Shown here one piece after another: positions 1 through 6,937 of a stretch of DNA of 11,649 bases; position 1 is the first letter of the stretch; the number at the start of each line of letters is the position of its first letter. The position numbers and the translations under genes were made by a program. The stretch covers positions 1-11,649 of the forward strand of contig ONWY01000067.1 of NCBI GenBank assembly GCA_900321665.1. The letters run 5' to 3'. The notes beneath the pieces were generated by a model. That model ran no database searches. It was not told the DNA's origin and was given only the letters and a program-made list of their open reading frames with translations. The DNA is from an uncultured Eubacteriales bacterium. GTDB lineage: Bacteria; Bacillota; Clostridia; Oscillospirales; Acutalibacteraceae.

Positions 1-1
1 T

Positions 2-205
2 ATGGGGCTGCTCGCCATCGAAATGGAAGCCGCCGCGCTTTATATGAATGCGGCAAAGCTCGGCAAACGGGCGCTTTGCATTTGCACCGTTTCCGACCAC
101 CTGCTGCGCCACGAAGGCTTGAGCAGCGAGGAAAGAGAAAAGACCTTTGATGAAATGATGCTGCTGGCGCTGGAGACAGCAGTGGATTTGCAGGAGAACG
201 CATGA
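2..205 (+). CDS. deoD: Purine-nucleoside phosphorylase, DeoD type (3' end only)
   Basis: Phosphorolysis of purine (deoxy)nucleosides to free base and (deoxy)ribose-1-phosphate in the cytosol. Only the C-terminal 67 residues are present; the gene begins before the window, so the first Met seen here is internal. The fragment matches the end of the hexameric bacterial DeoD family. It contains the AIEMEAAALY segment, whose Met-Glu contacts the ribose, then a TVSDHLL segment whose Asp is the family's catalytic acid for purine protonation (residue 32 of the fragment), then the usual terminal helix (EEREKTFDEMMLLALE). Its stop codon overlaps the start of deoB in an ATGA, which indicates translational coupling. 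The product feeds phosphopentomutase directly. The family call is firm; the 5' end cannot be judged. Confidence 0.93.
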   Translation: MGLLAIEMEAAALYMNAAKLGKRALCICTVSDHLLRHEGLSSEEREKTFDEMMLLALETAVDLQENA

Positions 206-1368
206 ACTTTTCGCGCATATTTATCATCGTTTTAGATTCCTTTGGCATTGGCAATGCGCCCGATGCCGCCGCCTTCGGCGATGCCGGCTCCAACACCCTG
301 CTCTCGTGCGCGGCGTCGCCCTATTTTAACCTGCCGCATTTAAAGCGCTACGGGCTGTTTAATATTGACGGTGTGCCCCTGCCGGACACCGCAGCACCGC
401 AAGGCGCCTATGCACGGTTAGTGGAAGCGAGCGCCGGGAAGGATACCACCATCGGGCATTGGGAAATTGCAGGGCTGATTTCCGAAAAACCGCTTCCCAC
501 CTACCCCAAGGGTTTCCCGCCGGAGGTGATAGAAGCCTTTGCGCGCGCCACCGGCAGGCAGGTGCTGTGCAACCGCCCCTACAGCGGCACGGCAGTCATT
601 GAGGATTATGGCGATTTGCAAAAGCAAAACGGCGCATGGATTGTTTACACCTCCGCCGATTCGGTTTTTCAAATCGCGGCAAATACCGACATCATCCCGC
701 TTGAGGAGCTGTATGCCGCCTGCGAAACAGCGCGCGAGCTGTTACAGGGAGAGCACGCGGTCGGCAGAGTGATTGCGCGCCCCTTCCGCAGGGAGGGCGG
801 CAGCTACCGGCGCACGGCAGACAGGCGCGACTTTTCGCTCGCACCGCCGCGCGCGACCATGCCGCAGCTGCTCGCCGAGAGCGGCTTTGAGAGCATCAGC
901 ATCGGCAAAATTTATGATATTTTCGCCCACCGCGGCTTTACCCGCCATCTCTTAACCCACTCCAATGCCGAGGGTATGGCGGAAAGCGCAAAAACACTCT
1001 CGCTCGATTTTCGCGGGCTGTGCTTTATCAACCTTGTGGATTTTGATATGCTCTACGGCCACCGCAATGATGTTGACGGCTACGCCAAGGCGCTCGCCGC
1101 CTTTGACAGCTGGCTGCCCTCCTTCACCTCACGCATGCGCGCGCAGGATTTGCTGCTCATCACGGCAGACCACGGCTGCGACCCCGCCACACCGAGCACC
1201 GACCACTCCAGGGAATGTGTGCCGCTGTTGGCAATCGGCGAAGGGGTAAAGCCCGCAAACCTCGGCACCCGACGCACCTATGCGGATATCGCGCAGACCG
1301 TTTGCGATAATTTCGGCATCAAAAACACACTGGCAGGCGCAAGCTTTTTGCCCTGCATCAGCAAATAG
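202..1368 (+). CDS. deoB: Phosphopentomutase
   Basis: Interconverts (deoxy)ribose-1-phosphate and (deoxy)ribose-5-phosphate, linking nucleoside phosphorolysis to central metabolism; cytosolic and Mn-dependent. The 388-residue protein has normal family length and is an alkaline-phosphatase-superfamily enzyme. The N-terminal metal site is at VLDSFGIGNAPDA (Asp12). The phospho-acceptor motif GKDTTIGHWE lies at residues 79-88, with Thr82 expected to be the phosphorylated residue by alignment with Bacillus DeoB. The C-terminal metal site is ADHGCDP with TDHSRE (Asp323, His324, Asp334, His335). One oddity is Ile84, where the enzymes I recall have Thr (GKDTTTGHWE or GKDTMTGHWE). The ATG at 202 overlaps the deoD stop. 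The next gene, cdd, starts 16 bases after the stop with its own GAGG. The identification is very secure. Confidence 0.97.
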   Translation: MNFSRIFIIVLDSFGIGNAPDAAAFGDAGSNTLLSCAASPYFNLPHLKRYGLFNIDGVPLPDTAAPQGAYARLVEASAGKDTTIGHWEIAGLISEKPLPTYPKGFPPEVIEAFARATGRQVLCNRPYSGTAVIEDYGDLQKQNGAWIVYTSADSVFQIAANTDIIPLEELYAACETARELLQGEHAVGRVIARPFRREGGSYRRTADRRDFSLAPPRATMPQLLAESGFESISIGKIYDIFAHRGFTRHLLTHSNAEGMAESAKTLSLDFRGLCFINLVDFDMLYGHRNDVDGYAKALAAFDSWLPSFTSRMRAQDLLLITADHGCDPATPSTDHSRECVPLLAIGEGVKPANLGTRRTYADIAQTVCDNFGIKNTLAGASFLPCISK

Positions 1369-1384
1369 ATGAAGAGGTAATGCA

Positions 1385-1774
1385 ATGAAAGAGGTACTTT
1401 TAGAGCGCGCATTGGCAGTGCTTGCCAACGCCTATGCCCCCTACTCGAACTTTTGCGTTGCCGCGGCGCTCGAGTGCGCCGATGGCAGCATTTTTACCGG
1501 AACAAATGCGGAAAACAGCTCCTTCGGTGCCACGCTTTGCGCCGAGCGCAGCGCCTTTGCTACCGCCCTTTCCGAGGGAAAGCGGCGCTTTGTGCGCATC
1601 TTAATTATCGGCGGCAAGGGCGGCGAAATCCGCGATTTTTGCCCGCCGTGCGGCATTTGCAGGCAATTTATGAGCGAATTTTGCGACAAGCAATTTGAAA
1701 TCGTGCTCTATGACGGCAAGCAATTTCAAACCTATCTGTTAGAACAACTGCTCCCGAAAGGATTTTCACTGTGA
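1385..1774 (+). CDS. cdd: Cytidine deaminase
   Basis: Hydrolytic deamination of cytidine and deoxycytidine to uridine and deoxyuridine, which makes them substrates for the phosphorylase encoded next. The 129-residue length fits the small homotetrameric bacterial type with a three-cysteine zinc site. Visible active-site motifs are NAENSSFGATLCAER, giving zinc ligand Cys52 and proton shuttle Glu54, and PPCGICRQ, giving zinc ligands Cys89 and Cys92. The N-terminal AYAPYSNFCVAAAL is the usual substrate-pocket strand. The ATG start follows a GAAGAGG ribosome binding site at about 1371-1377. The stop codon overlaps the GTG start of the next gene (GTGA), so the two are probably translationally coupled. 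No anomalies were seen. Confidence 0.97.
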   Translation: MKEVLLERALAVLANAYAPYSNFCVAAALECADGSIFTGTNAENSSFGATLCAERSAFATALSEGKRRFVRILIIGGKGGEIRDFCPPCGICRQFMSEFCDKQFEIVLYDGKQFQTYLLEQLLPKGFSL

Positions 1775-3069
1775 ATATTATTGATATTATTGAAAAAAAG
1801 AAACACAAGAAAGCACTGAGCGAAGCGGAAATCGCCTATTTTATCGAGGGCATTTGCGCGGGCACCATTCCCGACTACCAGGCAAGCGCGCTGCTGATGG
1901 CGATTTGCCTGTGCGGTATGGATGCGCGCGAAACCGCTATTTTGACCGATAAAATGGCGCACAGCGGCAAGGTGCTCGATTTAAGTGCGCTTGCACCCTG
2001 TGCCGATAAGCACTCCACCGGCGGTGTCGGCGACAAGACCTCGCTGGTGGTCGCGCCGATTGCTGCCGCCTGCGGCATTCACATTGCCAAGATGAGCGGC
2101 AGAGGGCTCGGGCACACCGGCGGCACAATAGATAAATTAGAGAGTATCCCGGGCTTTCGCACCGCGCTTTCCGAAAAGGAATTTTTCGAGCAGGTGCAGC
2201 GCATCGGCATTGCCCTTGTGGCGCAATCCGAAAGCTTAGACCCGGCGGATAAAATCCTCTATGCGCTGCGCGATGTGACCGGCACGGTGGATTCCCTGCC
2301 CTTAATTGCTTCGAGCATTATGAGCAAGAAGCTTGCCGCCGGCGCGCAGGTGATTGAGCTCGATGTGAAAACAGGCGACGGCGCCTTTATGAAAACACCC
2401 GAGCAGGCGAAAGCCCTCGCGCAGGCAATGGTAGACATCGGCAAGGCAAACGGCAAAAAGACCGCTGCGCTGATTACCGATATGGATACCCCTCTCGGCA
2501 TGTGCATCGGCAACAGCCTTGAAATCATTGAGGTTATCGCACTGCTGCGCGGTGAAGGGGATGCCGATTTAAGGGAGCTTTGCTTAGCGCTCGCCGCCGG
2601 CATGATTTCTCTGGCGAAGGGCTGCCCCAAAGCGGAAGCGGCAGCGCTTGCCGCCGCCGCGCTCGAAAGCGGCGCCGCCTTTGAAAAGCTCAAGGAAATG
2701 GTCGCGGCACAAGGCGGCGATGTGCGCTATATCGAGCAGCCTGAGCGCTTTGAGCGCGCCGCTTACAGCCTGACACTGACCGCACCCGAAAGCGGGTATC
2801 TCTGCGCGCTCGAAGCCGCACAAATCGGCAAAGCCGCCGCCACCCTCGGCGCCGGCAGGCAGAAAAAGAGCGATAGCATTGATATGAGCGCCGGCATTGT
2901 CTTACATGCAAGTGTCGGCGATAAGCTTGACAAAGGCGATGCCTTTGCCACATTGTATACAAATACGCAGTCCACCCTGATTGCCGCCGCAGAACAAGTG
3001 ATGGCGGCACTGCAGCTCAGCACGGCGGCACCTGCCCCGCGCGGGCGCATTTTAGGAGAAATACAATGA
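1771..3069 (+). CDS. pdp: Pyrimidine-nucleoside (thymidine) phosphorylase
   Basis: Phosphorolysis of thymidine, deoxyuridine and uridine to base plus (deoxy)ribose-1-phosphate, the substrate for DeoB. The 432-residue length matches the Firmicutes Pdp enzyme and is close to E. coli DeoA. Family signatures are present: the alpha domain with ASALLMAI (about residues 38-45), the phosphate/cation loop KHSTGGVGDKTS (about 80-91), the glycine-rich SGRGLGHTGGTIDKLE (about 109-124), and the pyrimidine-binding SIMSKKLAAGA followed by DVKTGDGAFMK (about 183-207). Translation starts at a GTG overlapping the cdd stop, with AAAGGA a few bases upstream. The protein fits pyrimidine-nucleoside phosphorylase (wide substrate range) or strict thymidine phosphorylase (DeoA); sequence alone does not settle this. 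The stop overlaps the next ATG in an ATGA. Confidence 0.95.
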   Translation: MNIIDIIEKKKHKKALSEAEIAYFIEGICAGTIPDYQASALLMAICLCGMDARETAILTDKMAHSGKVLDLSALAPCADKHSTGGVGDKTSLVVAPIAAACGIHIAKMSGRGLGHTGGTIDKLESIPGFRTALSEKEFFEQVQRIGIALVAQSESLDPADKILYALRDVTGTVDSLPLIASSIMSKKLAAGAQVIELDVKTGDGAFMKTPEQAKALAQAMVDIGKANGKKTAALITDMDTPLGMCIGNSLEIIEVIALLRGEGDADLRELCLALAAGMISLAKGCPKAEAAALAAAALESGAAFEKLKEMVAAQGGDVRYIEQPERFERAAYSLTLTAPESGYLCALEAAQIGKAAATLGAGRQKKSDSIDMSAGIVLHASVGDKLDKGDAFATLYTNTQSTLIAAAEQVMAALQLSTAAPAPRGRILGEIQ

Positions 3070-3617
3070 TACTCAACCGCTTAAACTATCGGCACAACCG
3101 CTTGTATGAAAAGGCGCTCCCGCCCGGCTTGCTCGGCGGGCAGGGCACGGGCGCGCTCAAGCGCTACCGCTACGGTCTGTTTTCCTTCGGCTGGTGCGGT
3201 TGCGAAATCATCGCCGCCTATAATCTGCTGCAGCTGTACGGCGCGCCGCAAAAGCTATGCGATATCAGCAGAGAAATTTACCCCTACGGGCACCTTCTGT
3301 GCGGTTTTTTCGGCACCAATGTCTACACCCTGCGCCATTATTTTCGCCGCCACGGCATTCCGGCAAAAACCGTTTATACCAAAGCGGATTTTTTGCGCCT
3401 TGCCCCGCGCAGTGCCTGCGGCACCATCAGCTTTTGGACAGGGCGGGTGATGGCAAGCTCCATTCACACCGTTACCTACCGCAGGGAAAGCGACGGCTCC
3501 GTGAGCGTCTTTAACCGCTATAATAATACCGAAAAGGTATATTCCTTTCAAAGCTTTGAGGAAGCCTTCGGGCAGTATGCCTTTTTAGTTGCCAATATGA
3601 TAAAGGCAGGCAAATGA
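3066..3617 (+). CDS. Putative C39/papain-like cysteine peptidase-fold protein, function unknown
   Basis: A 183-residue protein that I do not recognise as a named family. Its layout resembles a small C39/papain-like cysteine peptidase fold. Near the N-terminus is FGWCGCEIIAAYNLL (Cys44-Gly45, then a helix), which looks like the nucleophile-Cys/helix start of that fold. Much later come SSIHTVTY (His134) and VFNRYNN (Asn150), with the spacing and order expected of a Cys-His-Asn triad. The oxyanion Gln normally about six residues before the Cys is not evident, so it may be inactive or divergent. No signal peptide or membrane segment is visible, so it is probably cytosolic. It starts at an ATG overlapping the pdp stop, with AGGAGA upstream (about 3053-3058), and ends 4 bases before the transporter. 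It is therefore an integral operon member. The catalytic assignment is inference. Confidence 0.6.
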   Translation: MILNRLNYRHNRLYEKALPPGLLGGQGTGALKRYRYGLFSFGWCGCEIIAAYNLLQLYGAPQKLCDISREIYPYGHLLCGFFGTNVYTLRHYFRRHGIPAKTVYTKADFLRLAPRSACGTISFWTGRVMASSIHTVTYRRESDGSVSVFNRYNNTEKVYSFQSFEEAFGQYAFLVANMIKAGK

Positions 3618-3621
3618 ACGG

Positions 3622-5187
3622 ATGAAGCAAGAGAAAAAAGCCGACAATAAAATACTGCGTTTTTTGGGATTTGATGCCGATTTTAAATCCGCGCTTCCCT
3701 CTATGATACACTACAATTGGGCGGTTTTTCTCGCCAACGGTTCGTTTTATATCATAGGGCTTTTTTTGATACCGTTTTTGACCAAGGTGGAGGGGCTTTC
3801 CACCGCCCAAGCCGGCATCGTGGCGCTGTGTGCCAAGCTGTGCGACGCGGTAACAGACCCGATTATGGGCATTATCACCGACCGCACGCGCTCGCGCTTC
3901 GGCAGGCACCGACCGTGGCTCATTGCGGGGCTTGTGCCGGTGATGTTTACTTATTTCGGCATGTGGTACTCCTTTGGCATCTCCAATGCGCAAAGCAGCA
4001 TCAAAATGGTGTATTTCACCGGGATGTATATGCTCTTTTCGACTGCCTACACCATGGTTGTCGTGCCGCACACGGCAATGCTGCCGGTGCTTGCGCCGAA
4101 GTACAATTTGCGCACGCAGTATAATTCCGTCAAAACGATTATCGATGCCATCGGCACCGAGGGCTCCTTTATTATTGCCACGCTGATTTTGAGCTACACG
4201 GCAAAAGCCGGCAAATCCGTCTTCTCCAACGCCCTCTCCGCCTTCGGCAACACGCCGCAATTCGACCCCTCTTTTAAAGGGCGCTTTATGGTGATGGGGC
4301 TGGTTTTAAGCCTCTTTTTTACCCTGCCGCTGCTTGCCACCTTTTTCGGCACCCGAGAGCCGAGCAGTAAAAATGACCGCTTCCCGCCGTTTTCTTTCAA
4401 GGAATTTTTGCGCGAATACAAATCCATCCTGTCATCGAAAGCCTTTCGCCAATATTTTACACTCTCGCTGTTTAACTGCCTGGCGCTTTCCTTTATTTCC
4501 AACACCTCTTACTACTTTTTGGATAATGTGGCAGGCATGGTCGGTCTCTATGCCATTACCACTATCATTGCCCAAGCAGGTGAAGCGGCAGGCTTTCCGC
4601 TCAATTATGCCATCAGTATTCACTTCAGCAAGCAGGCGCCGGCAAAAATCGAGCTGCCGTTTATCGTGCTCGCGCTCGGCTTGAGCTTTTTTGTGCACAA
4701 GGGCTCGCCGACCCTCCTGCTCATCCTTGTGTACATATTCTACAATTTCGGCTTGGCGGGTGTGAACACGGTCACCGGCAATATTTTCCCCGATATCACC
4801 GATGTGGATGAAATGATTTCGGGCGAGCGCCGCGAGGGCAAAATTGCGACCTTCTCCACCCTGATTAAGAAAATCATCAGCGGTATTTCCGCCGCGCTGA
4901 CAGGCTTCATCCTCCACTTTTTCGGCTTTAACCCGACTGCCGCCGAAAACACCCCCACCGCTCTGTTCGGGGTGCGCTTCACCTATGCGATTTTGCCGAT
5001 TGCCTTCATTTGCGTTTCCATCTTCGCCGCCTACCGCTACAAGATGAAAAAGAGCGACCATGCGCTTATCATAAAAGCCATCCGCGAAAAAAAAGAAAAG
5101 GGCTTTGTGACTCTTAACGAAGCCGAAAAGCAAACCTGCGCGGAAATTGCAGGGCATCGGTTTGAAGAGATGTGGATTGGAAAATAA
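3622..5187 (+). CDS. GPH-family (MFS) cation:sugar/nucleoside symporter
   Basis: A polytopic inner-membrane transporter of 521 residues with about twelve predicted hydrophobic segments. It belongs to the glycoside-pentoside-hexuronide:cation symporter family. The defining block is at about residues 74-99: CDAVTDPIMG followed by DRTRSRFGRHRPW, with Asp75 and Asp79 in the melibiose-permease-like cation-site helix. It closes a nucleoside-catabolic operon, 4 bases after the preceding gene, so a (deoxy)nucleoside or pentoside is the likely substrate. That is inference from context, because the family mostly carries sugars. The C-terminal tail (about 470-521) is hydrophilic, lysine-rich and cytoplasmic. 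The weak ribosome binding site (AAGGCAGG, 3603-3610) and close spacing suggest coupling to upstream translation. It is the last gene before a strong terminator. Confidence 0.88.
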   Translation: MKQEKKADNKILRFLGFDADFKSALPSMIHYNWAVFLANGSFYIIGLFLIPFLTKVEGLSTAQAGIVALCAKLCDAVTDPIMGIITDRTRSRFGRHRPWLIAGLVPVMFTYFGMWYSFGISNAQSSIKMVYFTGMYMLFSTAYTMVVVPHTAMLPVLAPKYNLRTQYNSVKTIIDAIGTEGSFIIATLILSYTAKAGKSVFSNALSAFGNTPQFDPSFKGRFMVMGLVLSLFFTLPLLATFFGTREPSSKNDRFPPFSFKEFLREYKSILSSKAFRQYFTLSLFNCLALSFISNTSYYFLDNVAGMVGLYAITTIIAQAGEAAGFPLNYAISIHFSKQAPAKIELPFIVLALGLSFFVHKGSPTLLLILVYIFYNFGLAGVNTVTGNIFPDITDVDEMISGERREGKIATFSTLIKKIISGISAALTGFILHFFGFNPTAAENTPTALFGVRFTYAILPIAFICVSIFAAYRYKMKKSDHALIIKAIREKKEKGFVTLNEAEKQTCAEIAGHRFEEMWIGK

Positions 5188-5196
5188 ATGCCGGTA

Positions 5197-5281
5197 TGCG
5201 GGCGAGAAATACCGATGGGTATAAAGATGCGAAAGCGCTAATGCCGCGCAGCGAAAGCAAATTTTAGCGTTTACACCCGCA
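5197..5281 (+). other. Possible structured RNA / three-way junction in the deo-eut intergenic region
   Basis: Downstream of the transporter stop, the GC-richer part of the spacer can fold as a three-way junction. The closing stem is TGCGGG 5197-5202 with CCCGCA 5276-5281. A 5-bp hairpin is ATACC 5209-5213 with GGTAT 5218-5222, around a GATG loop. A 9-bp stem is 5233-5241 with 5264-5272, including one G-U pair. ACCGA 5211-5215 could also pair with TCGGT 5283-5287 as a pseudoknot, though GGTAT can alternatively pair with 5193-5197. I do not recognise any named riboswitch or small RNA, and cobalamin-riboswitch boxes are absent. It could be a 3'-UTR element of the deo transcript or chance folding. 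Confidence 0.25.
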
Positions 5282-5316
5282 GTCGGTCATTCCCTTTCCT
5301 GCTCCGATTAAACAAG

Positions 5317-5360
5317 AAACACCTCAATGTAAAGCAAATTCACTTTACATTGGGGTGTTT
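5317..5360 (+). terminator. Strong hairpin terminator after the nucleoside operon
   Basis: An 18-base left arm (5317-5334) pairs with an 18-base right arm (5343-5360) around an 8-base loop, with a single T-G wobble as the only non-Watson-Crick pair. The arms end in AAA/TTT, so a run of T (TTTTTC) follows the GC part of the stem on the + strand and a matching A-run lies on the other side. The hairpin could therefore terminate in both directions. It lies 130 bases after the transporter stop and separates the deo transcript from the eut promoter. Confidence 0.85.
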
Positions 5361-5383
5361 TTCTGTAAAGCAAGAAATTTTTA

Positions 5384-5424
5384 CAACAATATTTGGTATA
5401 TGTTCTAAATATTTCCAACAATAT
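5384..5424. repeat. 9-base direct repeat upstream of the eut promoter (candidate operator)
   Basis: CAACAATAT occurs at 5384-5392 and again at 5416-5424. The copies are 32 bases start to start, about three helical turns, so they present the same DNA face. The second copy ends 3 bases before the proposed -35 element. The position and phasing suit a transcriptional regulator binding as a dimer or two dimers. The region is AT-rich, so a coincidental repeat is possible, and no known regulator consensus is recognised. Confidence 0.35.
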
Positions 5425-5427
5425 CTA

Positions 5428-5456
5428 TTGCTTTTTGGTGTTTGTGGTGCTATAAT
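5428..5456 (+). promoter_or_regulatory. Predicted sigma-A promoter of the eut operon (extended -10)
   Basis: A perfect TATAAT at 5451-5456 is preceded by TG plus one base (5448-5450), giving a consensus extended -10. A weak -35 (TTGCTT, 5428-5433) lies 17 bases upstream. Transcription would start near 5463, leaving a leader of only about 25 bases before the eutA start. The weak -35 next to a direct repeat fits an activator-dependent promoter, but that is inference. Confidence 0.7.
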
Positions 5457-5476
5457 ATTATATATTATTATCTTAC

Positions 5477-5484
5477 GAGGGGGG
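5477..5484 (+). promoter_or_regulatory. eutA ribosome binding site
   Basis: GAGGGGGG lies just upstream of two in-frame GTG codons (5489 and 5495). An ATG at 5487 is out of frame and meets a stop three codons later, so it cannot be the start. Spacing from GAGG favours GTG 5489, but 5495 is also possible. Confidence 0.7.
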
Positions 5485-5488
5485 AAAT

Positions 5489-6937
5489 GTGCCTGTGAAC
5501 AATGAAATACTCAGTGTTGGCATTGACATCGGCACCTCTACCACCCAAGTGATATTCAGCCGCATCGCAATGGAAAACACGGCGGGCTTTTTCTCTGTTC
5601 CCCATGTTTCCATCACCGATAAAGAGGTGATTTACAAAAGCGATATCTACATCACCCCCCTGATTAATTCCTACTTAATCGATGGCGACAAGGTGCGCGA
5701 CATTGTGGAAAAGGAGTTTGCCAAAGCGGGCTTCACCCCGGCAGACACCCAAACCGGCGCAGTCATCATCACCGGCGAGAGCGCGCGCAAGGAAAACAGC
5801 GCGGTTGTACTCAAAAAGCTCTCCTCGTTTGCAGGCGAGTTTGTGGTCTCCACCGCGGGGCCCGACCTCGAGAGTGTCATCGCCGGCAAGGGCAGCGGCG
5901 CACAAAGCTATTCCGAGGACAATGCCTGTGTGGCAGTCAACCTCGACATCGGCGGCGGCACTACCAACATCGTCGTATTTGACCAAGGTAAGGTGGTCGC
6001 AAAGGGCTGCTTGGATATCGGCGGCAGGCTCGTAAAATTAGACAAGAGCTATGTTGTCAGCTATGTCAGCCCCACCGCCAAAAAAATTTCCGATAAATTA
6101 TCCCTCGGCTTGGAGGAAGGCAGGGCAACAAACGAGCAGGCGCTCGATGCGCTGTGCGCCGAAATGGTCAACCTGACCGAGCAGGCCCTGGGGGTATACG
6201 ATAAAAGCCCGCTTGCCGAAAGCGTTGTCACCAAGGGCAGCACCCCGCTGGTGATTAAAAAGCCGATTCGCGCGGTATGCTTCTCGGGCGGTGTGGCAGA
6301 TTGCATTTACCATTCCGACCGCGAGCCGCTCGCCTATGGCGACATCGGCGTGCACTTGGGCAAAGCCTTTCGCCGCGGCAGGCTCTACAGCGATTTTCGC
6401 TTAATCAAAGCCAAGGAAACCATTCGCGCCACGGTTGTCGGTGCAGGTACCTATACCACCTCGATTTCCGGCAGCACCATTTCCTATGCCGAGAGCATTT
6501 TGCCGATTAAGAATGCGCCGGTGCTCAAGCTCTCGCGCGAGGAGCAGGGCAGGCTCTTTGCAGGCGATGTGCCCTTTTTAAAAGAAAAGCTACGCTGGTT
6601 TATGGAGCAGAGCGATACCGAGCGCGTGGTGCTCTCCTTCGAGGGCGAGCAAAACCCTTCCTACCTCGCTACGAGGCGTTGCGCAAACTGCATCGGCACG
6701 GCGCTTAACGAAACCCTCGCTCCCGGCGAGCCGATGTTGATTGTGACCGAGTGCGATATCGCGAAGGCGCTCGGGCAGGCAATCAATGCGGAGTTTGGCG
6801 ATACAAGAGATATTATTTGTGTGGATTCTATCAGTGTGGAAGACGGCGACTTTGTCGACCTTGGCAAGCCGTTGATGGACGGTTTGGTCATCCCCGTGGT
6901 AGTAAAAACCTTAATTTTCGGGAGTTTAAAGATGTAA
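5489..6937 (+). CDS. eutA: Ethanolamine ammonia-lyase reactivating factor EutA
   Basis: ATP-dependent chaperone-like reactivase that removes damaged cobalamin from inactivated ethanolamine ammonia-lyase so that fresh adenosylcobalamin can bind. The 482-residue protein is slightly longer than enterobacterial EutA. It has the actin/Hsp70-like ATPase signatures: the phosphate-1 loop GIDIGTSTTQ (about residues 11-20) and the phosphate-2 loop NLDIGGGTTNIVVFD (from Asp153 at its core). The later CFSGGVADCIY is the expected adenosine-side loop. The start is a GTG behind a strong GAGGGGGG site. The C-terminus is odd: after PVVVKTLIF, where EutA proteins are expected to end, the frame adds GSLKM and stops inside sequence that in another register already encodes EutB. 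First gene of the eut operon after its predicted promoter. Confidence 0.93.
   Translation: MPVNNEILSVGIDIGTSTTQVIFSRIAMENTAGFFSVPHVSITDKEVIYKSDIYITPLINSYLIDGDKVRDIVEKEFAKAGFTPADTQTGAVIITGESARKENSAVVLKKLSSFAGEFVVSTAGPDLESVIAGKGSGAQSYSEDNACVAVNLDIGGGTTNIVVFDQGKVVAKGCLDIGGRLVKLDKSYVVSYVSPTAKKISDKLSLGLEEGRATNEQALDALCAEMVNLTEQALGVYDKSPLAESVVTKGSTPLVIKKPIRAVCFSGGVADCIYHSDREPLAYGDIGVHLGKAFRRGRLYSDFRLIKAKETIRATVVGAGTYTTSISGSTISYAESILPIKNAPVLKLSREEQGRLFAGDVPFLKEKLRWFMEQSDTERVVLSFEGEQNPSYLATRRCANCIGTALNETLAPGEPMLIVTECDIAKALGQAINAEFGDTRDIICVDSISVEDGDFVDLGKPLMDGLVIPVVVKTLIFGSLKM

Noticed and set aside
3511..4260. Long open frame (249 codons) on the minus strand opposite the transporter
   Set aside because: It is antisense to a clear GPH transporter, has low-complexity His/Arg-rich content typical of a reverse-frame shadow, and matches no family.
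4432..5157. Long open frame (241 codons) on the minus strand opposite the transporter's second half
   Set aside because: Antisense shadow of a well-supported gene; the amino-acid composition is unnatural and there is no plausible ribosome binding site or family.
5188..5316. Cobalamin riboswitch controlling the B12-dependent lyase
   Set aside because: The conserved B12-box and AGCCAGG-type core segments are absent, and the element lies upstream of a terminator and the eut promoter.
6751..6921. GTG 6751 or TTG 6817 as the true start of eutB
   Set aside because: Using either adds residues rich in Arg, Cys and Gly that are just the shifted reading of the eutA C-terminus and resemble no EutB; no Shine-Dalgarno precedes them.
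6896..6930. Programmed -1 ribosomal frameshift site joining EutA to EutB
   Set aside because: The shift direction is right, but no X-XXY-YYZ slippery heptamer lies in the EutA frame here (AAAAACC and TTTCGGG do not fit) and no following pseudoknot was evident. Deletion or error is simpler.
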